Assembly (NCBI RefSeq): GCF_035222485.1
Contig: NC_085920.1
Span: forward strand, 4,340,001 to 4,404,000
Length of the DNA: 64,000 nt
Direction of reading: 5' to 3'
Source: Podospora pseudoanserina
Taxonomy: Eukaryota > Ascomycota > Sordariomycetes > Sordariales > Podosporaceae
Shown: positions 48,331 through 59,946 of the stretch, in pieces
Layout of the letters: the number at the start of each line of letters is the position of its first letter
Position numbering within the stretch: the stretch's first letter is position 1
Notes under the pieces: generated by a model
The model's database searches: none
Told to the model about the DNA's origin: nothing
Seen by the model: only the letters and a program-made list of their open reading frames with translations
Position numbers and translations under genes: made by a program

Positions 48331-49302
48331 TGTGACAACAGCGAGGTGCTGTCACTGAGAACTTCTGCGGCGATGGAAAGAGAGCCCGTCGAGGAGGAGT
48401 GGGTGAGCGAGGAAGGGAAAAAACTGATCGGTGTGTGAGAACCGCCGAGTTGAGTTATATCCACGGAGCTGAAGCTGAACTTCAAGCCAGCCCCCTTATT
48501 AAGTACACCATCCTCGAGACACCATGGCAAGCACTTCCTTGATGATTATTAACAAGTGTCAAATCCAGGTGGAGTGTCAAGAATCAGATAGAGAGATATC
48601 CATCATGATGGTACCGTGAACGTACCAACCATACCGCAGAGGTGTGTAGAGAAGCATGTAACTATGGCCCAGCAATTGGCGCGCCCAAATTCGGTCCGTT
48701 ACGAGACCAGATACAAAACTTGTTCAACCGTAGACTGGGCATATGACTAGACGCGGACCTGATCTCGACCTTCCATTGACACTGCACTCGGAGCCATGTG
48801 CCTCGAAAGGGCTAGATACCGTACCAGGCCGGCAGCCGCACGCATTCCCCACAAATGTTGGAGATCCGGGGCCCCGCCTCGACCCCTGAATCCGTCTTCC
48901 AAGGGAGCGGCAGAAGGCCCGAATGCGCTGCCGACAATGCCTTTTCTCTACACCACCTTCAATGACGAAAGTCGTCAGCGTACATAAAATGCGGGGAGGG
49001 GCAGTGTAACGTGCGATGAAACAAATCTTCGGCATGGCAGCCTCGGCTCTTTGCATTTTTTTCTCCAACGTTGGAGCAGCTAGCACACACTGATGGCGGT
49101 GGTAGTTATGACAGTGAAGGATGAGAAGGGGTATTATGATATACAACCCAGAGGCGACCTCGAACCAACCCACGCTTTTCCCCTCTGACCTACTGATTCC
49201 CACACCTGGCCCAGGAAACCCAAACAAACTACCTTCCCATGACGTATTCGACAAGCGGTCTCAAACAGGCCATCGGCTCTCCGTCAACTAGATGTTGTGA
49301 TA
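48331..49302. other. Intergenic, amylase promoter
   Basis: Upstream region of the amylase gene and 3' flank of the Zn2Cys6 regulator. I could not identify a confident regulator-binding site; no gene recognised. Confidence 0.45.
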
Positions 49303-52102
49303 TCAGTCCGGATTTCCATAAAACAGAGACCCGTCTGGTTGTTGCTGCAACGTGTCAGCGTTACCAGAGAAAAAGGTGTACGTTTCTCCACCGAAGTTGG
49401 CAGTCTGGGTGTAGTTTTCGAACGAGTCCTACATGTAGTGTACTGCGTCAGCAAAGAAGCAAGAGTCGGGCCGGTGTTGGCACAGGATGGTGGGACTGCT
49501 CACCCAGTCAAAGTTGCTTCCAAAATCCATACCACTGTGTGCCATGCTATTGAACATGGATAGCGGAGACTGCACTCCATCCAGCAACGAGGCATTTGCA
49601 AAATCAGAGGCGGCCCCCGCGTCTGATTTCAGTCCCAGGTCAAGAGCCGAATAAGTGGCACCCCCAGGACTCTGGACAGTGTCGAACGCCGAGGACAGGT
49701 TGCCGCTCGGGGGGTTTCCACTTGACAGCATTCCCAGCGTCATGGCGGCCGAGTGCTCCGGCTGCGACACCCCCGAGTTGACTGACCCGAAAAAATCATT
49801 ACGCATCACCGCTTCGGGCGGACTTGCTCCCACACTGTCTGGCCGAACGAAACTCTTGATCTTGGCCAGCATGACCTCCAACACGTTCGAGGCCTTGACC
49901 GCCTCGATCGAGGTGTCAACGAGCCCCTTCCAGATCTCTATCGTCTGCTCGAGGCTACGGATCATCTCCTCCCGCTGCTCGCGAGTCCAAAAATACAGAC
50001 TGTGGGAGCTCTGCCGCTCCCCAGACCGCTGCGCCTCGTTATCAAAGTGGAGATCCAGAGCAATGAGCATTGCGGGAAGCAAGAAATCTTTGGTTGCCAC
50101 CGAAGTGACATACCACTTGATCGACTGCAAGCGCCCGTTGGGCTGTGATTCTCTGTGCAAGGTCGCCAGATGCCGCAATGTTTCGAGGGATGCCTCGATG
50201 GCGCTGCGACGAGAGTGAGCGTACCGGGGATTGTGCCTTGCCCTAGGCAGATATTTTCTGTGAAGAAGACATATAATCTTCAGGTGAAGGATATCGATGT
50301 TGAACCGCGCGATGATGAGTGTGAGCGGGTCATGGGAGCCCTCGAGTGGCTGCAACTTCAGGTGAGGTGGAAGCTCTGCCTTGATGGCGCGCAACTTGGA
50401 GTCATGCCGAAGGATTTCGTCGTAATGAACTTGGTTCTTGACTCGGCCAGTTATCTGCAGGATATTGCCGAGCTCCAGACAAAGGCGGATCTTGACGATC
50501 ATGTAGCTGATGGGTGTGGGCTCGGAGCTCGGCCTGGACGGAGGTAGTACCTTTGTATCTGGGCCAAACTCTTCGTCAAAGATGTTGTGTGGCATCTCCG
50601 TGTCACAGTCATGGTCATTGATCATGCTTGAAAGCGATACTTGATGTGAAAAGAAAATGTCTGTCGTCCTGACCAAGGCCCATGTTCTTCGCCTCATCTC
50701 CTACATTCCACGTGGCGGTTAGTCTATGATTTGAGGGAGAAACCATTCTCAATGGCTCAACTTACGGCTTGGAAAGGCGTGATGGTTGTGGGAAACCACT
50801 TACCATCACGGTGGTATCCCATGCGCAGTGCCACCCTCGTGACGAGCGATATGATCAGCCACAGGCCCAGATCGGCATCCCAACGGGAAGAATACTCGCA
50901 AAAGGCATAGAGGATCATGGTCTCGACGGTATACTCGGCCGGCTTGGTGTAGTCGCCCGCTATCAGGCACTGCACGGTTCGCAGTCGGTACTCGTCGGCC
51001 AGCTCGAGCGCTCTCCCTCTCCACTCTGGAGGCTCGTCCCCGACCTTGTGGTATGAAAGCATAGCCAAGCACAAGATTGAGTAGAGCAGCCCTAGCCACA
51101 TGATTGGCGTCTTGGATGGGTCCTGCCAATGATTTCGAAGTTGTTGGTGAAAGGTGGGTGCGTGTATGATGTTGACAGCATTATCCATGGAATTGAAGTA
51201 TCTCCCACACAGCGTCAAGACGGTCGACTTGGGTGGCAGTTCAGCTCGAAGCTCAACTTCAGTCGCCGGTATAGCCCCCATTAGCAGCGCGGGCGGAGCC
51301 ATGGCCGTGGAGGGCTTGCTACGCTTGACCTGCTCATAGCTGTTTTCCAGCTCCTTCCTGTGGGATGCGAAATAATTCTTGACCTCGGTGATATCGAGCA
51401 GAATGGTGTGCCAATGCTCTTCTCCGAGGTAGATATGTTTACTTTTCGTTGGGTCAACTTTCAGCACGCCAAGCGACTTGGCTACATCTTCGATATCGCT
51501 TTCATCTTCATCCTGCATCGCATCCTCCAAGTGCGTATCGACTTTGGACGTAGCAGAGTTATTTTCTACCGTAGAGGGTGTGGTATTGGAAGCAGGGTCA
51601 GATGAGCTTCTGTTTGCAACTGAAGCCGGCGATATCTCAATGTTTGCGCCGCCATGCATCAATGATAACACCAGTCCCTCAAGCCTGTCAATGCGATTTT
51701 GCATATCATCCGGTGTTGGTTCACCCTGGTTCTGGCCCTTTTTGCGTGACGTCGGGGCGGCATAAGAACACGCATTTGCATCGGATCCCTCGCGCTTCAC
51801 GCAATTGCTGCATGGATGAGACCTGTCACATTTTCTAGAAAAAGAGTGTGAGTAGATGAGCATTTGGTATCCCACCACCATGGCCATCGCCATTGTCGTC
51901 TCGGACTTACAACCTAAGCACGGCATTGTCAGCAAGGGACGGTCAGAAGTATGTCGGAGCAGTGAGAATGAATGCCTTACTTCCTCTGCCGGCAAGGGTA
52001 ACAACTCAATGGTACTCTGTTTCTCTTGCGGACCACCCGGAACTGGCCATCAGGCGAACGCCCATTCGAGGAAGGCGTAGTCGATGGTGGTGTCGGCGTC
52101 AT
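49303..52102 (-). CDS. Zn(II)2Cys6 transcription factor with fungal_trans domain
   Basis: Exons 52102-51981, 51913-51911 (3 nt), 51834-50766, 50700-49504 and 49428-49303 give 838 aa. The DNA-binding domain reads RNRVPLSCYPCRQRKLKCDR then SHPCSNCVKR; the Leu and part of the Lys codon come from the 3-nt exon, which restores the canonical CX2CX6C spacing. A coiled-coil-like MQNRIDRLEGLVLSLMHGG follows. The fungal_trans middle region is clear: FHQQLRNHWQDPSKTPIMWL, TVETMILYAFCEYSSRWDAD, LWLIISLVTRVALRMGYHRD, EMRRRTWALVRTTDIFFSHQ. The C-terminus is Ser/Gly/Asn-rich, a possible activation region. Target genes are unknown; the amylase gene lies 1 kb away on the same strand but the zinc cluster does not look like AmyR. 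Confidence 0.9.
51911..51913 (-). other. 3-nt micro-exon of the Zn2Cys6 gene
   Basis: The sequence on the minus strand is CTTAG|GTT|GTAAGT: an acceptor, three exon bases and a strong donor. Flanking introns are 51980-51914 (67 nt, CTGAC branch motif about 15 nt before its end) and 51910-51835 (76 nt). Including GTT gives CRQRKLKCD; skipping it gives CRQRKKCD. Confidence 0.7.
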
Positions 52103-53273
52103 GATGCGCGTTCTTAAAGATTGGCTGTTGGATCTTGATATCTTCCCTCTGTTCCCAATCGTCCGCAGCCGCACTGTAGATCCGGGGTAAGGTGGAGATA
52201 GCAAAAGACCCGCCGCACAGGTTTGTCTGAACCTCAGTAAGGTCGGGTGGTTCGGAAAGAGACGTCTGAAAGGAGACACAGCTGATGGTGGAAGGGCTTC
52301 AGTGTCCACCGCCCAGGTATGTCGCGTAGTCTGGCGTGCAGGGGAGTGCCGGTTTGGCAGCTAAGATTGTTGTGAGGTGGGCTCGTCGGGTCCTCCAATT
52401 CGACCTGTCGACGGGGCGGAACAGAAGCACCACGTCCGCATGCGCGCGCAAACTGTGAGGAATAGATAGGGTGAATGGCCGTGGCAGGCGCAAAACGTAG
52501 ACTCGGTCAGAAAATAAAGAGATGGGGTTGAATGTAGGAGCGAGTTGGAGAAGACCCTAGGCAAACACAGGATTGCGATGCGACCATGTCCCGCTCCCCT
52601 CCTATCCATAAACGTTGTTGGTGGGGCTGATACATGAGCTGCTGCTTGAGTGGGTGGGCTATCCGGGCAGCTCTTTGTCTCCTGGCCGAGGCCTGGTCAG
52701 CCTGCTGTTGCTGTCTGAGGGATTGGTTGCGATGAAGGATTGCGATGGCGTGATATTGCCCTACACATAACTCAGATATACCAGACTACTATATTGAGAA
52801 TGTATACACATGGCCTAGCTTTGCGTCAAGACTTGGCTGTTACCGCCATCGTCTAGCGGGTTCGCGTATTTCTCTTGATCCATATCTTCGTCTACCATAC
52901 AGCATAGGGACAGGAAGTCATATGAGTTGGGCCTGAACTACACCCTCCACACAGGAGCTGCTTATTAATCCCTTGCCTTTCCGTTCCGTTCTCATCAATA
53001 TCCCAGTGACTCACCGGCGTGTGAGGAAGATTGCCCGACGTCGTCAGCATGTCAGCAGCGCCCCCCCGTTTCTATCGTCACACAAACCTAGCACGCCGGA
53101 CAACCGGCGCAGCGATTGTGGAACCAATCAACGCCACGTGAATGAACAGCAGCCAATGCAGCCCGCTGCTACAGTGGTGAGCCTACAAAGCTCTCATGGT
53201 TCTGATTTGATTATCCTATTATAGGGGCCTTCTTCTCATGAGGCGGCTGCAGTCTCGCCGTTGACTTGATGCT
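52103..53273. other. Intergenic, Zn2Cys6 gene promoter side
   Basis: About 1.2 kb without a recognisable gene. It includes a 17-bp tRNA-like 5' fragment (listed separately). Several in-frame codons upstream of 52102 are open but begin without ATG. Confidence 0.45.
52843..52859 (+). other. Short tRNA-Glu-like 5' fragment (A-box region)
   Basis: CCGCCATCGTCTAGCGG resembles the acceptor stem and D-arm start of fungal tRNA-Glu genes as I remember them. The anticodon arm, T-arm and B-box do not follow, so it is at most a remnant or a chance match. Confidence 0.25.
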
Positions 53274-54073
53274 CTATGCCTTGAAGAAGTCGGCGTCATT
53301 AGACAGTTCCTCCTTGACCTGTAACCTGGTTAGTCGGCGTGACCCATATAGCAAAAGAAACATGCGACAGGAGGAAAACATACAATATCAAGCCCTCCGA
53401 CCAGCTTGCCGTCAACCCAGAGCTGGGGATAAGTTGGCCAGTCGGCAAACTCTTTGAGGCCCTGGCGCACTTCATCGTCGGCCAGGATGTTGAAGAAGCC
53501 ATACTTGACTGCGTTTTCCCGCAGAATAGCTACTAGCTGCCGAGAAAAGCCGCACTTGGGCTCGCTAGGAGTGCCCTTCATGAAGAGCATCACGGGAGCA
53601 GCCTTGACAAGATCTCCCAGACGCTTGAAGAGCTCCTCCTTTTTCTTCTCTGGATCCTCCTCAGTTGCCACCTCACCCTCATGGCCGTCAGTCGCAGTCG
53701 CAGCGCCATTCAAAACTGGGGCGCCCACCTTGGCGGCATGGGCTTCGATGGCATTCCGCACCTTGACGGCGCTGCTTCCACTGACGGTTTCCAGCACCTG
53801 TCCGTTGCGAATCAGGACAAGAAATGGAACGGCTGTCACGTTGTAGGTTTCGCTAATATCCGAAAGATCCTCTGCGTTGATCGACACCCATGATGTGGAC
53901 GGTGGTTCAGTGACGGGATACTCGCTCGCCAGCGTCGACAGAACGGTCGCCATTTGCGCGCATGGAGCGGCCCATGGCGCATGGAAAGAGACCACGAGGA
54001 GAGTGGAAGGCGGTAGTGAGGTGACGTGATGTTCCCAGTTCGGAAGACTGGTGATTTCGCGAATAGTCGACAT
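53274..54073 (-). CDS. Monothiol glutaredoxin with N-terminal thioredoxin-like domain (Grx3/Grx4 type)
   Basis: Exons 54073-53384 and 53318-53274 give 244 aa. The thioredoxin-like domain (about 1-110) has WAAPCAQMATVL where active thioredoxins have WCGPC, so one cysteine remains. A linker rich in Glu and Ala follows, then the glutaredoxin domain: PVMLFMKGTPSEPKCGFSRQ with the single-Cys CGFS site, NILADDEVRQGLKEFADWPT, PQLWVDGKLVGGLDIVKEEL. Such proteins bind a glutathione-ligated [2Fe-2S] cluster and report iron status in cytosol and nucleus, acting with BOL proteins on iron regulators. The gene is divergent from the CYSTM gene. Confidence 0.95.
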
Positions 54074-54885
54074 GTTGTTGTATTGGTAGATATTCGAGCG
54101 GGTGACGGGGAGACCAAGACTCGCAAGGCGTGGCTGTCGGTGTGCAATGTTCTATGAGGTGATCTCAAAAGTTCAAGTGGCTCGGGCAAACCGAACATTC
54201 TCCAAACAGTGCAGAGCATTGCCCCTCCATGAACTGCGATAAAGCTGGGGCCGATGGCGGATGACCCCGCAGTCCGCTAATATGGGCCCTGATTGGCCAG
54301 AGATTTGTTGCGTCATTTGGGATTGTCTCCTACACAGTAGGTACCTTTAACTCCGGTCAAGACGGAAGAGAAGCGTGCCTGGAAGCTCCCGTGAGACCGA
54401 CAACCCGATGTACTTATTTGTGGTATCTTTAAAGCTTTTTAAAGCATACCTAGGTGCCGATTGCAAAGCTCGAGACAAACTTGCAGATGCTAAGCATGGT
54501 GGCTGGGTTTGATGCAAGCTAATTGCATCGTTAACACTTCGCCGGTTGCAGGTTGCACCTTCGTGCACCTTCAACATCGATGAACCATGACACGTGCTTT
54601 CCAGCTCAGCAGGTGTAGAGCCATCCATTATTAAAGGTCGAGGGACTCGCAGCCAAAGGCAAGGTCGTCGCGTCTGTGTTGTTCTCCGCCACTTTCCATC
54701 ATCTACTAGCGACAAGAGCTTGCCTCTCCAGCCTCCCCATTCTACAGAAGAACCTTTCACCGTCTTTCCCTCATCTTGCTCCGCAACTGACCTACCAATT
54801 CACATCCTCCTTTGAGAACTTGAAACTCCCCAACCTAGTCACCTGCCCGGATACAGATACCTACTTATCCTCGAAGACTTACACA
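54074..54885. other. Divergent intergenic region
   Basis: Shared 5' region of the glutaredoxin gene (-) and CYSTM gene (+). A C/T-rich leader precedes 54886. No extra gene recognised. Confidence 0.5.
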
Positions 54886-55268
54886 ATGTCAGCTGCCGAA
54901 TACTATCAACAAGGCCCACCGCAACAGAGCTACGCCTCTCCGCACCCACCACCACAGGCCTACCCTCAATATCCCCAACCGGTGAGTTAACCCTGTTCCG
55001 GAGCTGCTGGACGGCAGCTTCCCGCGCTGAGATGGGATGCCTATGCTGACGAGGTATACCACAGTCCTACGGAGGGCCTCCACCACAACAAGGGTACTAT
55101 CCACCGCAGGGGCCGATGCAGTATCAGCAACAGGCACCCCCGACGAAGAGCAGCGGTGGCGGTGGTTGTCTTAAGGGCTGTCTAGCAGCCATGTGCTGTT
55201 GCTTCTTATGCGAAGAGGGCTGCGAATGCTGTGCAGACTGTTGTGAGTGCTGCATGGAGTGTTGTTAA
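54886..55268 (+). CDS. Small CYSTM (cysteine-rich transmembrane) protein
   Basis: Exons 54886-54981 and 55065-55268 give 99 aa. The first two-thirds are Pro/Gln/Tyr-rich (QQGPPQQSYASPHPPPQAYP, GYYPPQGPMQYQQQ); the tail is GGGGCLKGCLAAMCCCFLC followed by EEGCECCADCCECCMECC. This order, a PQY-rich stretch then a short Cys-rich membrane segment, defines the CYSTM family, tail-anchored proteins linked to stress tolerance in plants and fungi. Function in this organism is unknown; the cysteines may be palmitoylated or bind metal (inference). Confidence 0.88.
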
Positions 55269-55879
55269 TGGCGGCGGGAGAATTCGGCATTGGAGTTTGA
55301 GCAGGGTGTTTCCAGTTTAGTAATTCAAAACGAGATGGGGAGCGATGAGAGGGAATCAAGGGACGAGGAGGACAGCTTCATTTCTCGCTGTTGACCTGGT
55401 GTGGGCACCGTCACAGAGCTGTAAGATGGGTTGAAATGGATATTTGAAACCCTTAGGAGGCACCTGGATGCATCACTATCACCCAGATACCAGTACGGAC
55501 GTTATTAGAGCTACACTAATTACATATCCTGTTGTACATGAGTGTTATCCAAGTGAAGTTGATGATGGGAAAACTGGGGCTCTTGTCCTGTCCAATGGCA
55601 GCACCCCATTCGATGAAATGTGCGCCAAGACGTACCCTGGAGACTGGGTGGGCTCAGTTGGCTGCTAGGGGAGGCGCACAGCCTCTTTGACGTCGGGTTG
55701 GCAACCTTCTGGGAAGCTCCCTCTCCGTTTCCCAGTTCCCTCAACGTCTCGCAAGACAACAGTCAGTCATACTTCTAGCTTCTTGTTTAAAGCCCTCTCT
55801 TTGTCACCACTGGGCCTTCTCGAATCATTTCATTCTCACGCTCGGCCCAGGCAACTTCTGGAGTCACTACACAACGACC
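55269..55879. other. Intergenic, ABP1 promoter
   Basis: Between two plus-strand genes. No gene recognised. Confidence 0.4.
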
Positions 55880-58384
55880 ATGTCTTCGCTCAATCTGTCC
55901 ACCAATGGCGTGGCCATCAAGAACAGCTACCAAGGCGTCATCAACGGCACGCTGTCATCAACCTCACCTACCGCCGCTCGCTGGGCCCTGTTCACGGTAC
56001 AGGCGCCATTACTGAATGTCTTCCAAAACACGGGTTCGAAAGAGAGTGTCCTCAAGGTTGAGACCACTGGCGGTGAGTTCCAGGGAAACCTCCCGGTCCT
56101 TCCGGCTTGGGCTTGCTAACCACCGCTTTGCGTCAACAGAGGGCGAGCTTGCCGACCTGATCGAGGACTTCAACGAGGGACGCATTCAGTTTGCTTTTGT
56201 CAGAGTCAAGGACCCAAACAGTGGCCTGCCCAAGAATGTCTTCATCGCCTGGTGCGGTGGGGGCGTCCCTGAGCGGACCAAAGGCTACTTCACCAGCCAC
56301 GTTGCCGCCGTCTCCAAGGTCCTCACCGGTTACCACGTCCAAATCACGGCGCGATCTGATACCGACCTCGAACCTGAAGCCATCGTGAAAAAGGTTGCGG
56401 ATGCCTCGGGTGCTAAATACTCGGCTGGGTCCGCCCCGGCCCCTGCTACGGCGGCAGCGCCACCGCCGGTTGCCAAGAAGCCCGTCTTCACTCCGACTAC
56501 CTCGACTTCCGGCACCTCCTTCAATCCCCTCGTCGCGGCCCGCAACCGCAGACAAGATAATACCGATGATGACGGCTGGGGAGCAGACGCCCCTCCCGTT
56601 TCCCGCACTCAGATCGAAAAGGTGGCGCCCGCCTACAAGCCAATCAAGGTTGATATTGCTGGTCTGAGGAAGAACCCCGACGAGTCCCGCCACAGCACTC
56701 CCTCTCAATCCGATGATCAGGCTCGCGATATTGTTAAGGGTGGGTATCAGCCCGTGGGAAGAGTTGATGTGGCCGCCTTGCGGGCTCAGGCAAAGCAGGA
56801 TGACCGGCCTGCCGTGGTAAGGGGTGCCTATGAACCCGTGGGAAAGGTCGACATCGCCGCCATTCGTGCCAAAACTCAGCGTCCAGTAGAAGCATCAGAG
56901 GAGCCATCAGCACCAAAGTCTCTTGCCGAGCGCAGTGCTGCCTTTGCTCAATCGGAACGTCTTACAGAGCTGCCCAAACCCAAGGTCGCCAAGAAGTTTG
57001 GCAGTACTCCCTTTACTGGGACCAAAGCACCCACGCCATCCGGCTTCGGGGCGGCATCTGTTCCAGCGCCTCCACCGGTTGGCGCCGCCAGCCGCACATT
57101 TGCTGACCAGGGGGGTAAAACACCGGCCCAGCTGTGGGCGGAGAAGAAGGCTAAGCAAGGTGGATCAATCTCGTCGGCATCGCCTGGGCCTGCTCCCGAA
57201 ATCACGGCTCAAAAGAGCGGCAGCGAGTGGAAGAGCGGATACGCAGGCAAGAGCTGGGCTCCTGTCAGTACGACCAACTTTGGACGCGGCGGGGTGGAGA
57301 AGCATGCGACTGGCGGTAGTGGTACTGAGCGCTCACAGCCCGAAGCCGAGCCCGAGACAGCCGCGCCTTCCCCCGGTGGCATCACAGCACTGCGCGATAG
57401 GTTCAAGGACCAACCGCCCATTGGCGTCTCTTCACGATCTGCGCCAGCTGAAGAGGAGGCCGCGCCGCCGCCACCACCTCAGGCAAGCCGACCTGCCGGA
57501 GGGTTTGCCCTCCCTGGTCTCCCATCCAGACTAGCCCCAGCGGAGGAAGAGGAGGAGGAGGAGCAGCAAGACCCTCCCGTCCCATCTCGGAACTACGAAG
57601 AACGCGACCCCTCTCCTGTGCGCATTGCGGTGCCGGTTGCACGCAGTTCTGTTCCAGACCTTGAACCGCCTGTTGAGGCGCTTCCCCCTCGTCCTGTGCC
57701 TGTTCCTGAGGAGATCCCTCGCGAGGAAGACCTCCCAGCAGAGGAGGATGCCTATGATCCCCGGGCTGCTGCTGCCACCGTCGCGGCTGTTGCCAGTGAT
57801 ACTACCAGGCCAGGTGGAGCAGCTCCTCAGTCCAACACCGATGGCGGCTTACGTGCTGTAGTTCTATTCGATTATGAAAAGGCTGAGGATAATGAGCTTG
57901 AACTACGCGAGAACGAAATCATTAGCAACATTGACAAGGTGGACCCTGATTGGTGGATGGGCACAGATGCCCAAGGCCGGAGCGGCTTGTTCCCTTGCAA
58001 TTATGTCGAAATTCTGGAGGCTGACGTAGCGGCTCCTGTCCCTTCGGCTCCCGCTCCCGTTCCCGCTCCGGCCCCGGCCCCAGGGCCACGCTATGCTTCC
58101 GCGCCCGATTCAAAGTCTGAGTACGGTGTAGGAAGCGGGCCAACGGCCACGGCTCAGTTTGACTATGAAGCCGCGGAAGACAATGGTAAGCACTGGCACA
58201 TACCGTACATTTCCCCGGTCTTGCGAGTGGTGAAACTAATAGACCTTGTACAGAACTGAGCTTCCCAGAGGGCGCTACCATCACCAACTTGGACTTTCCT
58301 GATGAGGACTGGTGGTTTGGACACTACAAGGGAGCGTCGGGTCTCTTCCCTGCCAACTATGTGGAGCTTGATCAGAAGCCTTAG
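55880..58384 (+). CDS. abp1: Actin-binding protein Abp1 (ADF-H domain, two SH3 domains)
   Basis: Exons 55880-56072, 56140-58185 and 58254-58384 give 789 aa. The ADF-homology domain occupies residues 1-140 (YQGVINGTLSSTSPTAARWA, LADLIEDFNEGRIQFAFVRV, NVFIAWCGGGVPERTKGYF, SHVAAVSKVL). The middle has repeated GAYEPVGKVDIAAIRA-type units (GYQPVGRVDVAALRAQ is another copy) and a Pro/Glu-rich region. Two SH3 domains end the protein: AVVLFDYEKAEDNELELREN...WWMGTDAQGRSGLFPCNYVE and ATAQFDYEAAEDNELSFPEG...WWFGHYKGASGLFPANYVEL. The last intron splits the second SH3 domain. Abp1 couples Arp2/3 actin assembly to endocytosis at cortical patches. Confidence 0.95.
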
Positions 58385-58907
58385 GTGTAAAATGGGTCTG
58401 GAGGTTGGTGGATCTACAATACCTGGTGTCCTACAATACCACACAGCGTTTGTTGGCATTTGTAAAACCTCTTAGAGCGTGAGAGAGCAATCAGCAGTAG
58501 GAAGTAGGGATAAATTAGCAAGATTGACGTTCATAGTCCAGGAATGGTGTCAGGGGCTCCCCTTCTCCACGTCTGAAAAAGAAAAATGCAATACATGGTT
58601 CTTGGCATGGCTGCACGCACTCCTTGCCCGCGTTGAGCTGTAGGTTGTAGACCTGGTAAGCCGTTATCCAAAATGCTGCAATGAATGAATTCTCTGGTCG
58701 CTTCAAAACAGGCGAGATAGGCCGAGCAAAGCCGGATTGTGCTGAAGTACAACAAGGTTGTTGTTTACGCATGTCGTCGCAGCCACATGGTCAGTCCACT
58801 TTGGCCTTTTCTGTTCCAACCAACCACATCAGTGCTCTCTCCCCCCTCCCCCTTTGCTCCTCCTACATCAACCCAACAAGAGACAATATCAAAAGAAACG
58901 AACCGTC
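58385..58907. other. Intergenic, leader of VPS37-like gene
   Basis: C/T-rich before 58908. No gene recognised. Confidence 0.4.
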
Positions 58908-59730
58908 ATGCACTCACATACACCACCAGCGCCACCACCAAAGCCAGGAAATCATGATACTAGTGGCATGAACACACCGGTGCTGGTGGGGCCGTCATCA
59001 CACATACCCCGCCCTCCGCCTCCGTTACCCGAAGCCGTCACAGCCGGCGGGCTGCACTCGGCAGATATCGGTGCAGCAGCATCAAATGGTGCGTTGGTCC
59101 AGGCCCAGGACATCCCGGATCCCGGAGACCAGTGGCTACCCAAGTTCTTGCAGGATAAATCGTATGTTTATGTTGGGTGCTGGCCACATGCAACTAGCCT
59201 TGCTCGTTGCTAACTACAACGGCTTCAGAAAGCAAGATTTGGCCGAGATATTGTCGGACCCGGCACGCCTCTCGGCGTTCACCCACTCCCCTCAGACAGT
59301 CCACCCCTCTTTGGGATCGTCTCATGAGGCACTGCAGGTAGCACTAAGTGAAAACATCGAGCGGGCTGCTCAGCTGCTCGAGCTCGAGGCGAGGCTGGCC
59401 CACCAGAGATCAACAACACAGTCCCAGCTGCTGTCGACTCACGCACTGGAGAGACAGTGGCGGGCCAAACAGGCAGACATGGACCATGCGCTGGCTCCGT
59501 TCGCGCCTGCAAGCTTGTATCAGCGTCTCAGTCAGGGGGTTCAGGAACAGGAAGGCGTTTGCTATGCGCTGGAGGAGAGCTTTCTCGAGGGGGAAGGTGA
59601 CGGTGCGCTGGCTACGGAGAGAGAGGTCGGTGATTGGATCAGGAGGTATAGAGAAGCCAAGAAGCTGTACTATTTGAGACAGGAGAGGAAGGAGAGGTGG
59701 GACGAAGGCAGGGTTGGAGGGTGGAGGTGA
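58908..59730 (+). CDS. ESCRT-I subunit VPS37-like, Mod(r) domain
   Basis: Exons 58908-59161 and 59229-59730 give 251 aa. A Pro/His-rich N-terminus (PPAPPPKPGNHD, PRPPPPLPEAV) precedes a helical C-terminal two-thirds: WLPKFLQDKSKQDLAEILSD, HEALQVALSENIERAAQLLE, ALERQWRAKQADMDHALAPF, LYQRLSQGVQEQEGVCYALE, ESFLEGEGD, and VGDWIRRYREAKKLYYLRQE. The pattern of two long helices, an S/Y-LxxRLxxxxxExE stretch and a C-terminal RxRxxYHxRxE-like helix is that of the Mod(r)/VPS37 family. It would stabilise the ESCRT-I core on endosomes for multivesicular body sorting. The family call rests on motif pattern only. Confidence 0.75.
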
Positions 59731-59946
59731 ACCTCGTCATTTGCTTGCCCCCTCTATCAACAGCAGTAGTATTCTCGTTCCCGGTGTATTCCGTGAGGGT
59801 AACCTATCTCAAATACAACTACAAAAACACTCCCAACACATCACCGTTTGTGCCATGCACTTCCCCAAGCCCTGAAAGTCCCCAATGTCTAATCCACTTC
59901 TAGGTAATTATCATCATACAACATGACCCTCTGTGACCTCCCCTGT

